This document shows, piece by piece, positions 26,906-34,975 of a DNA stretch of 64,000 nucleotides. Position 1 is the stretch's first letter. Each line of letters opens with the position of its first letter. A model generated the notes under the pieces. The model saw nothing but the letters and a program-made list of their open reading frames with translations, was not told the DNA's origin and ran no database searches. Origin of the DNA: Streptomyces venezuelae (lineage in GTDB: Bacteria; Actinomycetota; Actinomycetes; Streptomycetales; Streptomycetaceae); contig NZ_CP029193.1 of assembly GCF_008642355.1 (NCBI RefSeq), forward strand, positions 4,798,001 to 4,862,000. Direction: 5' to 3'. A program made the position numbers and the translations under genes.

Positions 26906-28443
26906 CCGTGGCCGCCGAAAGCGCCGCAAGCCTCGTCCAGTCCGTCGACTGGCTCGCGATCGCGCCGCCGACCATCGCGGCGGTCGTCGGCCTCGTCGTG
27001 CTCGTCGCCGACCTCTTCGTGAAGGACGGCAGGAAGGCGCTCCTCGGCTGGATCTCCGTGGCGGGCCTGGCCGCCGCCGCGCTCGCCCTGCTGCCGCTCC
27101 TGAACGACGACCGTTCGACCTTCTGCCTCACCGGCGGCGGCACGCACGCGTGCAGCTACACCGCAGACCGCTTCACCCTCGTCATCCAGCTCCTCGTCCT
27201 CGTGGGCGCCCTGCTCGCCGCCCTGCTCTCGATGAGCACCCTCAAGGACTCCGGCGACGAACTGCCCGCGGGGGAGTACTGGTTCCTGCTGCTGTCGTCC
27301 GCGGCGGGCGCCGCCCTGCTGCCCGCCTCCCGCGACCTCGCGACGCTCGTCGTCGCCCTCGAAGTGGCCTCCCTCCCGGCGTTCGCCCTTGTCGGCCTCA
27401 AGCGCGGCGACAAACGCTCCTCCGAAGCGGCCCTGAAGTTCTTCCTCTCCTCCGTCACCGCCACCGCGGTGAGCCTCATGGGCGTCAGCTTCGTGTACGC
27501 CGCCACCGGCACCCTGCACCTCACGGAGATCGCCACAGAACTGCAGGACCTCCAGAACATCGACGGCCAGCTGCACACCCTCGCGCAGACGGGCGTCGCC
27601 CTCACCCTCGTCGGCTTCGCCTTCAAGGTGGCGGCCGTGCCCTTCCACTTCTGGGTGCCCGACACCTACGTAGGCGCGCCGCTGCCCGTCGCCGCCTACC
27701 TCTCGGTCGTCGGAAAGGCCGTCGGCTTCACCGGCCTCATCCTGGTCACCGTCGTGGCCTTCCCGGCGTACGCGGACGTCTGGGGCCCGGCACTCGCCGT
27801 CCTCGCCGCACTCACCATGACCGCGGGCAACGTGGCGGCCCTGCGCCAGCAGGCCACGCGCGCGTACAGCGCGGTGCGCCTCCTCGCCTGGTCCTCGGTC
27901 GGCCAGGCCGGCTACCTCCTGGTGCCGATCGCCGCCGCCGGTTACGCCGACGACACCGCCGACGCCGAGAAGGCCATCGGTTCCACCGTCGCCTACGCCC
28001 TGATGTACGCGGCCGTGAACCTCGGCGCCTTCGCCGTCGCGGCACTGGTCGGACGTACGCAGCGCCTGAACCGCGTCAGCGACTACCGCGGGCTGTACGC
28101 GCGCAAGCCCCTGGCCGCCCTCGTCCTCGGTTTCTTCCTGCTCTGCCTGGCCGGTCTGCCGCCCGGCATCATCGGCCTCTTCGCAAAGGTCACGGTCTTC
28201 TCCGCCGCCGTCGACGCGGGCCTCGGCTGGCTCGCCGTGGTGATGGCCGCGAACGTGGTGATCGCGCTCTTCTACTACCTCCAGTGGACCGCGCTCCTGT
28301 TCCGCGCCCCCGAAGGCGAGCCGGTCGAGCACCGTGTCCCCGCCCCGCTCACCGCGGCCATCGCGCTCACGGCGGTCCTCGGGATCGCCCTCTCCGGAGC
28401 GCCCCAGCTGATCCTGAGGTTCTCGGACACCGGTCTGTTCTGA
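26902..28443 (+). CDS. nuoN: NADH-quinone oxidoreductase subunit N homologue (antiporter-like)
   Basis: 513 residues, about 14 spans. LATLVVALEVASLPAFALVGLKR and AFKVAAVPFHFWVPDTYVGAPLPVAAYLSVVGKAVGF carry the conserved Glu and Lys of the NuoN pump. An insert QDLQNIDGQLHTLAQT lies in the middle loop. GTG start overlaps nuoM by four bases. It closes the operon; a 16-base palindrome follows the stop. Confidence 0.95.
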   Translation: MTVAAESAASLVQSVDWLAIAPPTIAAVVGLVVLVADLFVKDGRKALLGWISVAGLAAAALALLPLLNDDRSTFCLTGGGTHACSYTADRFTLVIQLLVLVGALLAALLSMSTLKDSGDELPAGEYWFLLLSSAAGAALLPASRDLATLVVALEVASLPAFALVGLKRGDKRSSEAALKFFLSSVTATAVSLMGVSFVYAATGTLHLTEIATELQDLQNIDGQLHTLAQTGVALTLVGFAFKVAAVPFHFWVPDTYVGAPLPVAAYLSVVGKAVGFTGLILVTVVAFPAYADVWGPALAVLAALTMTAGNVAALRQQATRAYSAVRLLAWSSVGQAGYLLVPIAAAGYADDTADAEKAIGSTVAYALMYAAVNLGAFAVAALVGRTQRLNRVSDYRGLYARKPLAALVLGFFLLCLAGLPPGIIGLFAKVTVFSAAVDAGLGWLAVVMAANVVIALFYYLQWTALLFRAPEGEPVEHRVPAPLTAAIALTAVLGIALSGAPQLILRFSDTGLF

Positions 28444-28449
28444 GACAGA

Positions 28450-28465
28450 CCGCGACCGGTCGCGG
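28450..28465 (+). terminator. Palindrome after the nuo operon
   Basis: A perfect 16-base palindrome, CCGCGACCGGTCGCGG, begins six bases after the nuoN stop. A second GC-rich inverted pair (GGCGCGCGGCC / CGCGCGGCC) follows near 28469-28494. No T-run, as is common for Streptomyces terminators. Confidence 0.5.
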
Positions 28466-28517
28466 CACGGCGCGCGGCCTTCACCCGCGCGGCCTACATC
28501 GCTCATGCGTGCACAAG

Positions 28518-28544
28518 GGAACTAGTGCTCCCCGCCTGGCGTTG
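28518..28544 (+). promoter_or_regulatory. Sigma-R-like promoter of htpX
   Basis: GGAAC (28518-28522), exactly 18 bases, then GTTG (28541-28544) matches the thiol-oxidative-stress sigma-R consensus GGAAT-N18-GTT except for the last base of the -35. It lies 80 bases before the htpX start. Confidence 0.55.
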
Positions 28545-28559
28545 ACCAGTACGGGAGGG

Positions 28560-28575
28560 TCCACTGAACAGTGGA
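28560..28575 (+). repeat. Inverted repeat in the htpX leader
   Basis: TCCACTG-AA-CAGTGGA, 7-bp arms, lies just after the proposed transcription start and before the htpX ribosome-binding site; it could be an operator or a leader hairpin. Confidence 0.5.
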
Positions 28576-28624
28576 AGCACCAGTCAGCAGAGGGTTCCCC
28601 CACGCACCACCAGGAGGGCGTACC

Positions 28625-29488
28625 GTGCACCGCCGGCACAACGGATTGAAGACCGCCGTACTCCTCGGGGGACTGTCCGCGCTCATCCTTGTCATCGGCA
28701 GTTTCTTCGGGCGTACGGGCCTGATCGTCGCGCTGCTCGTGGCGGTCGGCACCAACGCGTACGCGTACTGGAACAGCGACAAGCTCGCCCTGCGCGCCAT
28801 GCGTGCCCGCCCGGTGAGCGAATTCGAGGCCCCCGAGCTGTACCGCATGGTCCGCGAGCTCTCCACACAGGCCCGCCAGCCCATGCCCCGCCTGTACATC
28901 TCGCCCACCGAGGCGCCGAACGCGTTCGCGACGGGCCGCAACCCCCGCAACGCGGCGGTGTGCTGCACCGACGGCATCCTGCGGCTCCTCGACGAGCGCG
29001 AGCTGCGCGGCGTCATCGGCCACGAGCTCAGCCACGTCTACAACCGGGACATCCTGATCTCCTCGGTCGCGGGCGCCCTCGCGTCCGTGATCATGTTCCT
29101 GGTCAACTTCGCCTGGCTGATCCCCGTCGGCCGCTCGAACGACAACGAAGGCCCCGGCATCTTCGGGATGCTCCTGATCATGCTGCTCGGCCCACTGGCG
29201 GCCTCCATCATCCAGCTCGCGATCAGCCGCTCCAGGGAGTACGAGGCCGACGCGTCCGGGGCGCAGCTCACCGGCGACCCCCTCGCCCTCGCGAGCGCGC
29301 TGCGTAAACTCGAAACAGGGACGAAGCAGTTGCCGCTGCCGCCCGAGCCCCGACTCGAGACCGCGAGTCACATGATGATCGCGAACCCCTTCCGTCCGGG
29401 ACAGGGCATGTCCAAGATGTTCTCCACGCACCCGCCGATGGCGGAGCGCATCGCCCGACTCGAGCAGATGGCAGGTCGCCAACAGTGA
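28625..29488 (+). CDS. htpX: HtpX-type membrane zinc metalloprotease
   Basis: 287 residues, M48 family. Two spans near the amino end ([32 protein letters not shown]), the zinc motif [11 protein letters not shown] (HExxH), a further pair of spans, and the third-ligand motif [17 protein letters not shown]. It degrades misfolded membrane proteins. It ends with [18 protein letters not shown], the usual HtpX tail. GTG 28625 follows AGGAGGG; the frame is open back to 28571 without a good site. It is coupled to yccF by a 4-base overlap and probably stress-induced via the promoter above. Confidence 0.95.
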   Translation: MHRRHNGLKTAVLLGGLSALILVIGSFFGRTGLIVALLVAVGTNAYAYWNSDKLALRAMRARPVSEFEAPELYRMVRELSTQARQPMPRLYISPTEAPNAFATGRNPRNAAVCCTDGILRLLDERELRGVIGHELSHVYNRDILISSVAGALASVIMFLVNFAWLIPVGRSNDNEGPGIFGMLLIMLLGPLAASIIQLAISRSREYEADASGAQLTGDPLALASALRKLETGTKQLPLPPEPRLETASHMMIANPFRPGQGMSKMFSTHPPMAERIARLEQMAGRQQ

Positions 29489-29880
29489 AGACAATCCTCA
29501 ACGTCATATGGCTCGTCCTCTGCGGCTTCTGGATGTTCCTGGCGTACCTCGTCGCGGGCGCGCTGCTCTGCATCACCATCATCGGCATCCCGTTCGGCCT
29601 GGCCAGCTTCCGCATCGGCCGCTATGCCCTGTGGCCCTTCGGGTACACGACGGTCGAGCGCCGCGACGCGGGCGCGCCGTCGTGCGTGGGCAACGTCCTG
29701 TGGCTGATCCTCGCCGGCTGGTGGCTCGCCATCGGCCACATCGTCACAGGCCTCCTGCTCTGCGTCACGATCATCGGCATCCCCCTGGGCGTCGCCAACT
29801 TCAAGCTGATCCCCGTCTCGCTGCTCCCCCTCGGCCGCGACATCGTCCGCACCGACCAGCCCTTCGCCGCGCGCCGCTGA
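29485..29880 (+). CDS. YccF-domain inner membrane protein
   Basis: 131 residues with the duplicated YccF motif: [40 protein letters not shown], then [39 protein letters not shown]. Four spans; the function is unknown. The GTG start overlaps the htpX stop by four bases (GTGA). The stop TGA (29878-29880) sits at the start of the barstar-like frame in the +1 phase, so a single-base shift would fuse the two. Confidence 0.9.
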   Translation: MKTILNVIWLVLCGFWMFLAYLVAGALLCITIIGIPFGLASFRIGRYALWPFGYTTVERRDAGAPSCVGNVLWLILAGWWLAIGHIVTGLLLCVTIIGIPLGVANFKLIPVSLLPLGRDIVRTDQPFAARR

Positions 29881-29881
29881 A

Positions 29882-30328
29882 AGGGTCTGGGACGCCTGGT
29901 GGTCCGGTCGGCCCACGGAGCCCAACCTGTGGGCGCGCGACGGCACAGGCGCGGACGGAAGAGCCCACTGGCTGGCCGTCGCCCGCGAGTACGCGCGGCA
30001 ACTCGCCCCGGTTCGCGCCCCCACCACGACGTACCACCTCGACGGCCGCCACATCACCGACGAACCCGCCTTCTACTGCGCACTCGGCGAGGCGGTGCAC
30101 GGCCCCGGGGGCTACGCCGGGCGAAGCCCGGACACGCTGCGGGACATGCTGACGGACTGCCTCCGCCACACCACGGCCACCCCGTCACCCCGCACCCTGA
30201 TCTGGCACACCGCCCACACGGCCCGAACCTGCCTGGGCGTCACGCCCCGCACGGACGACCGTGCACGGACCTTCGAGGAACTCCTGACGCTGCTGAGACA
30301 GACGAACATCGAGGTAGTCCTGGCATAG
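29882..30328 (+). pseudogene. Barstar-like protein frame without a usable start codon
   Basis: Translation from 29882 gives about 148 residues. An amino segment (VWDAWWSGRPTEPNLWARD) is followed by a recognisable barstar domain: YHLDGRHITDEPAFYCALGEAVHGPGGYAGRSPDTLRDML and FEELLTLLRQTNIEVVLA. Barstar proteins inhibit barnase-type ribonucleases. The frame is open from 29810 but contains no ATG, GTG or TTG until GTG 30095, inside the domain. Either the start was lost by a deletion at the yccF end, a CTG start (29927) is used, or a +1 shift at the yccF stop makes a fusion. No ribonuclease gene is adjacent. Domain call moderately sure; pseudogene status is inference. Confidence 0.55.
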
Positions 30329-30332
30329 AGCC

Positions 30333-30408
30333 CCAGGCCCCAGGCCCAAGGCCTCAGGCCCAAGGCGCCAGGGGTAAGCCCAAGGGCCAGAGGCCAGGCA
30401 GGACCCGC
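30333..30408 (+). repeat. AGGCCC/CCAAGG short repeats
   Basis: CCCCAGGCCCCAGGCCCAAGG, CTCAGGCCCAAGG, CGCCAGGG, GCCCAAGGGCCAGAGGCCAGG follow in succession: a degenerate 10-13 base repeat of AGGCCCAAGG type in the gap between the barstar-like frame and the next gene. Confidence 0.55.
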
Positions 30409-30518
30409 TGTGGCATGCGCCGCACCTGACCGATCACCGCAACCGCGCCTCTACGTAGAGACGTCCTACAGGACAACACCGCACAAAGCTCACCGCGCGG
30501 GAAAGGCCGGGTCATCAC

Positions 30519-30785
30519 ATGGGCATCATCAGCTGGATCGTCTTGGGACTGCTGGCCGGAGCCGCCGCCAAACTGCTGCTGCCCGGCCGCGACCCGGGCG
30601 GCTTCATCGGCACGACCGTCATCGGCATCGCCGGTGCCTTCGTCGGCGGCTGGATATCAGCCCGCTACCTGGACCGCCCGATCGCCGACGACTTCTACGA
30701 CGGCGCCACCTGGGTGGCGGCCATCGGAGGGTCGCTCGTCCTGCTCGTCGCCTACCGCATCCTCTTCGGACACTCTCGGCGCTGA
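30519..30785 (+). CDS. GlsB/YeaQ/YmgE-family membrane protein
   Basis: 88 residues with three spans: MGIISWIVLGLLAGAAAKLLLPGRDPGGFIGTTVIGIAGAFVGGWI is the family signature (transglycosylase-associated protein family). Members are small stress-related membrane proteins of unknown mechanism. The second loop (YLDRPIADDFYDGATW) is typical of the actinobacterial version. Start ATG 30519, with AAAGG about 12 bases upstream. It converges with yajQ and shares a terminator with it. Confidence 0.9.
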   Translation: MGIISWIVLGLLAGAAAKLLLPGRDPGGFIGTTVIGIAGAFVGGWISARYLDRPIADDFYDGATWVAAIGGSLVLLVAYRILFGHSRR

Positions 30786-30817
30786 GACGCCGTCCCACGT
30801 CTGCGGCCAGCAGCAAA

Positions 30818-30848
30818 GGGCGGGCGCCCCCGTCAGGGGTGCCCGCCC
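30818..30848. terminator. Bidirectional terminator between glsB-like gene and yajQ
   Basis: GGGCGGGCGCCCC pairs with GGGGTGCCCGCCC (12 of 13 positions) around CGTCA. Confidence 0.8.
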
Positions 30849-30877
30849 TCAGCCGTCCGTACGACGGCGAACGCGAC

Positions 30878-31366
30878 CTACCGGTAGTTCACGAACTGCA
30901 CGGCGAAGTCGAAGTCCTGCCCCTTGAGCAGCGCCTGCACGGCCTGCAGGTCATCCCGGCTCTTCGAGCTGACCCGCAGCTCGTCGCCCTGGACCTGCGC
31001 CTTGACGCCCTTGGGGCCCTCATCGCGGATGATCTTGGCGACCTTCTTCGCGTTCTCCTGGGAGATGCCCTCTTCGATCGAGGCGAAGATCTTGTACTCC
31101 TTGCCGGACAGCTGCGGCTCACCCGCGTCCAGCGACTTCAGCGAGATGCCCCGCTTGATCAGCTTGGACTGGAAGATGTCGAGGATCGCCTTGACCCGCT
31201 CCTCGCCGTTCGCCTCCATCAGGATCTTCTCGCCGGACCACGAGATCGAGGCACCGGTGCCCTTGAAGTCGTAGCGCTGCGAGATCTCCTTGGCGGCCTG
31301 GTTGAGGGCGTTGTCGACCTCCTGCCGCTCGACCTTCGAGACGATGTCGAAACTGGAGTCGGCCAT
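30878..31366 (-). CDS. yajQ: YajQ-family nucleotide-binding protein
   Basis: 162 residues, standard length. [37 protein letters not shown] opens the fold, and EDRVKAI-type and [56 protein letters not shown] close it. Family members bind cyclic di-GMP or other nucleotides and act as cytoplasmic effectors; in Streptomyces the role is not settled. ATG 31366 follows AAGGAG. It is a monocistronic gene upstream of and divergent from tRNA-Tyr. Confidence 0.93.
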   Translation of the reverse strand: MADSSFDIVSKVERQEVDNALNQAAKEISQRYDFKGTGASISWSGEKILMEANGEERVKAILDIFQSKLIKRGISLKSLDAGEPQLSGKEYKIFASIEEGISQENAKKVAKIIRDEGPKGVKAQVQGDELRVSSKSRDDLQAVQALLKGQDFDFAVQFVNYR

Positions 31367-31563
31367 GTCCTGTGGCTCCTTGTATCGGGGTATGCGTACT
31401 CAGCGGATACACGGCCGACTGACGCGGGCCGCATCCGCAAAGCCTAGCCACCGCCCCCGGACGGGGTGGCGATCAATCGGGTGGCGAAGCACCCCCGTGC
31501 ATCAGGTATCGTTTACGTCGTTGCCACGGAGCGCCGCGAAAGCGGAGTGTGGGCAGCAAACCC

Positions 31564-31645
31564 GGCGGTGTGCCCGAGCGGCCAAAGGGAGCAGACTGTA
31601 AATCTGCCGGCTCAGCCTTCCCAGGTTCGAATCCTGGCGCCGCCA
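31564..31645 (+). tRNA. tRNA-Tyr (GTA)
   Basis: 82 bases with a long variable arm (class II). Acceptor GGCGGTG pairs with CGCCGCC, the anticodon loop is CTGTAAA (anticodon GTA), the T-arm CCAGG-TTCGAAT-CCTGG, discriminator A. CCA is not encoded. Confidence 0.95.
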
Positions 31646-31654
31646 CATGAAGGT

Positions 31655-31698
31655 AAACCCCCCTCCGATCTGCGGAAACGTTGATCTGAGGGGGGTTT
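31655..31698 (+). terminator. Terminator after tRNA-Tyr
   Basis: AAACCCCCCTC and GAGGGGGGTTT form a perfect 11-bp stem followed by TTTCTTCGT. The same stem can serve the NACHT gene end on the other strand. Confidence 0.85.
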
Positions 31699-31745
31699 CT
31701 TCGTGTCCGGCGGCGGGGCGCGACCGCAGCGGGTCGGGGAAGGCG

Positions 31746-34466
31746 TCAGAGCGGGTCCAGGCGGCCGCGTACGACCGTCGTGGACTCCGGGAGCAGGTCC
31801 GTGCCGATGAGGGTCGCCTCCTCGGGGACACGGAGCGTGAGCAAGCTGCGGACGCGCTCCAAGGTGCTGAGGTCGATGCTCGGGTGGAGCGTCTCGATGG
31901 TGAGTTCGCAGAGCTTCGGGAAGAGGCCCAGCCAGCCCCACGTGGCCCCCATGTCGGCCTCCACCCACAGGTGAGTGAGGCGCTGCCCCGGGCACGTCGC
32001 CACGAACTCGTCCACCGTGAACTCGCCGGTGATCTTGATGTGGGAGCGTCCGCCGTAGCTGCGGAGCGCGCGCAGCTCGCGCAGGTTCGACACCGGGAAG
32101 TAGAGACCGTCCTCGGCGAGGTGCGCGACCACCTCCTGGCCGTACAGGTCCGTCTCGTACCTGCCCCACGCGCGTGCGAGCTCATTACGGACCCGCAGGT
32201 CCGGATGGTCGCGGTACTTGGAGAGCAGCTCGATCGCCGCGTCCGTCCCCAGCGGCGTGGCCGTGAGCACCGTGAAGTACGCCTCGTCGGCCGCCGCCCT
32301 GTAGGCCTCCTCCTCCGCCGCGGCCTCCGCCCTCTGCAGCTCCGTGGCGAACGGGCCCGGGGCGCTCGGGAGCGGCGGCAGCCGGCGCGGGCCGGGCAGC
32401 AGCCCCAGCACGAACGGCCCGATCGCCGTCAGGGCGCGTGCTTGGTCCGGTGAGCGGGGCGGGATGAGGGCGGCCGCCCGCTCCTGCACCTCCGCCCGCA
32501 CCGCGGGCGCCAGCTCTGTCGCGTGCTCCAGGCAGGCCGCCGCGAGGAGGTGCAGACGGTCCCTGCCCCGCCGGGAGGCGTCCTCGCGCCGGATCAGGCC
32601 GGTGAGCAGGCGCGTGCGCTCCGTGGGCCGAGCATGGGCCACGGCCATCCTGATGACGTCCTCCCACTGGTCCAGGTGCGCGTTGGCGATCAGGAAGTCG
32701 AAGTCGAGCTCCTCGACCGCCGCCTTCGCCCCGAGATAGTCCTGGAAGGTGCGGTGGACGAAGTCCATGGAGTCCGCGCTCGGCTCCCGAAGCAGGCCAC
32801 TACGGACGAGCAGATGCTTGTACACCGCCTCCGGGGTGCCCTGTTCGGCGACCTTGGGCATGGCGGGCAGGACCTGCCGCAGCAGCTCCACCGCGTCACA
32901 GTGGGTCATCTCCGAACGGCCGTTGCGGATCATCCAATAGGCCAGCTTCTGGATCAGCTGGATGTGCTCGGCCTCGCTGACATGAATGGGCCCGCTCTTG
33001 TAGACACCGCGTTCGCGGTCGCGCCGGAAGAGCAGCATCGACAGAGCCGCGTCGTAGATCTCCTTGCGCCCCTCGGGGAGGTACCCGCGGCGGTCCTGGT
33101 GCAGGGCGCAGATCAGACCGCACATCAGAGGGTTGGTCGCGAGCTGGCTCAGGTCCTGCTGGGCCCGCACCGCACGCAGCAGTTCGGTGGCGTAGCGATC
33201 GCTGATGCCGGCCGCCTTGTGCCAGCGGTGGATGAACTCGGCGATGTCGTCGCGCTTCATGGGCGCGAGGTCGAGCTCGGCGAAGTCGTCGTCGGTCAGC
33301 CAGCGCTCCCGCACGGCGGACGGCCGCGAGGTGACCAGCCAGCGGTTGTCGGGGTAGGCGCTCAGCAGCTCCCGCAGCCAGCGACGCGCGTCGTTGCGGT
33401 CGTCCTCGGGGATCTCGTCGATCCCGTCGATCAGGATGAGCCCGCGCCCCGCCTGCAGCACCCTGTCGATCCACCCGTGCGGCTGCCCCCCGGCGATCTG
33501 GCAGTCCACGGCCGACAAGAACTTGTCGGGCGTCGGAAGAGGTGCGCCGCTGCGCGTGAGAGTGCGCAGAGGGAGGACGATCGGCACGAGACCGTAGAGG
33601 TAGAGCAGTTGCTCGTCGAGCGACCGCTTCGCCGTCGAAACCGCAAGCCACTGAATGAGGGTGGTTTTGCCGGATCCGGCGAGTCCGCGCAGGAGCACAC
33701 GGTTGCGGCCCGCCAGGACATGATCGGCCGGCACCAGGGAGGGCGTGCCGCTCAGTCCGTCGGCGGCCGCGTTCAGCCGCAGATACGCCACGTCGAGCCG
33801 CCAGCTCTCCGGCGCGCCCGACAGGTCGAGGCCGAAGATGCTCAGCTTGCCGTGCTTGGTCGCGATGTAGTGCGCGTACCGGTCCTCGAAGGGGCCGTCG
33901 GCCGGGGACGGGGACCGGGTGATCAGCGAGTCGATCTTCCGGGTCAACTCCTCGATGCCGCGGCTCTGTTCGAGCAGGGTGCGCGGGACGAAGGTGGAGC
34001 GCTGGGTGAAGAAGTTCAGGATGTGCAGGCAGGCCGTGTCCAGGACGCCCGCGTGCAGCGTGACCGCGTCGTGGGACAGGCCAAGTGTCGCCGTCCTGTT
34101 CTGCGCGCGCAGATGCTGGGAGAGCGCCAGATGGCCGAGGCGCACCGCCTGCACGTCGTCCATCTCTAGCGTTCCGAGGGACCGCAGCGAGTCGGTGACG
34201 GCGTGGATGACGGCCTGCTTCTCGAACGACGGAAGCAGCTCCTCCACCCCGGTCGAGTGCGCGGCCCGCTTCACCAGCTCTTCCGCGATCTTGTGCAGGT
34301 CCTTGTCGGAGAGCGTGCGCTTCTCACCGCGGAAGGAGACGAGGTGGGCCACGCGAACGGGCTTGTCGACCAGATCGGCCCCGGCGCCCTCGGCCTGGAA
34401 CAGCTTTCTGATCAGCGGCCCCACGATGCTCGACGCGAGCCGGGCTCCGATCACGGCGGGTTCCAT
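31746..34466 (-). CDS. NACHT-domain NTPase (bacterial NLR-like), candidate antiphage protein
   Basis: 906 residues. A helical N-terminal domain (about 1-190, MEPAVIGARLASSIVGPLIRKLF) is followed by a NACHT STAND ATPase: Walker A RGLAGSGKTTL at 260-270, Walker B GLILIDGIDEIP at 342-353, sensor WLVTSRPSA at 376-384, then winged-helix and helical regions with LATNPLMCGLICALHQ and FVHRTFQDYLGAKA. The last 130 residues hold a few leucine-rich segments (LRELRALRSYGG, CELTIETLHPSIDLSTLERVRSL). Bacterial NACHT proteins bind phage products and kill or arrest the cell. No partner effector gene is adjacent, so the N-terminal helical domain may be the effector. Start 34466 is preferred (TATTCT lies 7 bases upstream, possibly leaderless); 34517 is an alternative. 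Confidence 0.88.
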   Translation of the reverse strand: MEPAVIGARLASSIVGPLIRKLFQAEGAGADLVDKPVRVAHLVSFRGEKRTLSDKDLHKIAEELVKRAAHSTGVEELLPSFEKQAVIHAVTDSLRSLGTLEMDDVQAVRLGHLALSQHLRAQNRTATLGLSHDAVTLHAGVLDTACLHILNFFTQRSTFVPRTLLEQSRGIEELTRKIDSLITRSPSPADGPFEDRYAHYIATKHGKLSIFGLDLSGAPESWRLDVAYLRLNAAADGLSGTPSLVPADHVLAGRNRVLLRGLAGSGKTTLIQWLAVSTAKRSLDEQLLYLYGLVPIVLPLRTLTRSGAPLPTPDKFLSAVDCQIAGGQPHGWIDRVLQAGRGLILIDGIDEIPEDDRNDARRWLRELLSAYPDNRWLVTSRPSAVRERWLTDDDFAELDLAPMKRDDIAEFIHRWHKAAGISDRYATELLRAVRAQQDLSQLATNPLMCGLICALHQDRRGYLPEGRKEIYDAALSMLLFRRDRERGVYKSGPIHVSEAEHIQLIQKLAYWMIRNGRSEMTHCDAVELLRQVLPAMPKVAEQGTPEAVYKHLLVRSGLLREPSADSMDFVHRTFQDYLGAKAAVEELDFDFLIANAHLDQWEDVIRMAVAHARPTERTRLLTGLIRREDASRRGRDRLHLLAAACLEHATELAPAVRAEVQERAAALIPPRSPDQARALTAIGPFVLGLLPGPRRLPPLPSAPGPFATELQRAEAAAEEEAYRAAADEAYFTVLTATPLGTDAAIELLSKYRDHPDLRVRNELARAWGRYETDLYGQEVVAHLAEDGLYFPVSNLRELRALRSYGGRSHIKITGEFTVDEFVATCPGQRLTHLWVEADMGATWGWLGLFPKLCELTIETLHPSIDLSTLERVRSLLTLRVPEEATLIGTDLLPESTTVVRGRLDPL

Positions 34467-34584
34467 GCGGGCCAGAATAGGGCCGCGCCCGCGCGGGAGG
34501 CGGCCAACTGAGCTCATACGTGGTGTAGTTGGCGTGCGAGGTGTTGACGTGCGGGTGGCGCGGGCGTGCGGCCCGGGTGCCTCC

Positions 34585-34700
34585 TCGTACGTACGTGCGT
34601 CCGGCCTGCGCGTCTTCTCGTACGTGCGTCCGGCCCGCGTGTCTTGTCGTACGTGCGTCCACTCCGGCCTGCTTGACGCAGGTGCGTCCGGCGCGCGCCG
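34585..34700. repeat. 29-bp tandem repeat upstream of the NACHT gene
   Basis: The core TCGTACGTGCGTCCGGCC begins near 34585 (with an extra ACGT), 34618 and 34647; the last is followed by a fourth partial core, GTGCGTCCGGC near 34682. Between cores lies CGCGTCTT-type sequence. The region covers most of the 290-base gap (34467-34756) between the NACHT gene and the small zinc-motif gene. Confidence 0.75.
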
Positions 34701-34756
34701 GTACGTTCCGCGCGGGCCGATGCGGCTCGGGCGGCCGCGATGGGCACACTGATCAC

Positions 34757-34969
34757 ATGTCGTCCCGTCGCAGAAACTGCCCGGAGTGCCGCCGCGAGAT
34801 CGCCGTCGTCGCCGGACGCTTCGCCCGCCACGACCCGCCCGGCCCACGCGGCAGCGGCGACCTGGTCTCCTGCCCCGGGTCCCGCAGGCAGGCCCCCCTG
34901 GGCGCCGCACAACCGGCTCTGGACGGCTACACGGTCCCGGACTGCCCCGGACAACTCCCGCTGTTCTGA
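34757..34969 (+). CDS. Small protein with CPxC zinc-type motif, unknown function
   Basis: 70 residues: MSSRRRNCPECRREIAVVAGRFARHDPP, then a Gly-rich turn, SCPGSRRQ, and the end GYTVPDCPGQLPLF. A CxxC pair (C8, C11) and a later SCPGS and DCPG suggest a single zinc-ribbon. I recall similar small proteins in other Streptomyces but no function. The ATG at 34757 has no strong ribosome-binding site. It starts 290 bases from and divergent to the NACHT gene, so shared regulation is possible. Confidence 0.6.
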   Translation: MSSRRRNCPECRREIAVVAGRFARHDPPGPRGSGDLVSCPGSRRQAPLGAAQPALDGYTVPDCPGQLPLF

Positions 34970-34975
34970 CGGGGC

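Noticed and set aside
23129..26929. Antisense open frame of 1266 codons opposite nuoL and nuoM
   Set aside because: Same codon-bias effect; Gly/Glu/Arg low-complexity translation and no ribosome-binding site.
29508..30152. Frame spanning yccF and barstar in the third phase
   Set aside because: Pro/Arg/His-rich shadow of two better frames.
31564..31745. tRNA-Tyr as attachment site of an integrated element
   Set aside because: No integrase, no second copy of the tRNA 3' end in the window and no base-composition shift; the NACHT gene alone is not evidence of an integrative element.
32523..34169. 548-codon plus-strand frame opposite the NACHT gene
   Set aside because: Antisense shadow of a domain-bearing protein; composition Val/Arg/Gly/Asp-rich only.
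34585..34700. CRISPR array
   Set aside because: Repeats are contiguous without unique spacers of constant length, and no cas genes exist in the window.
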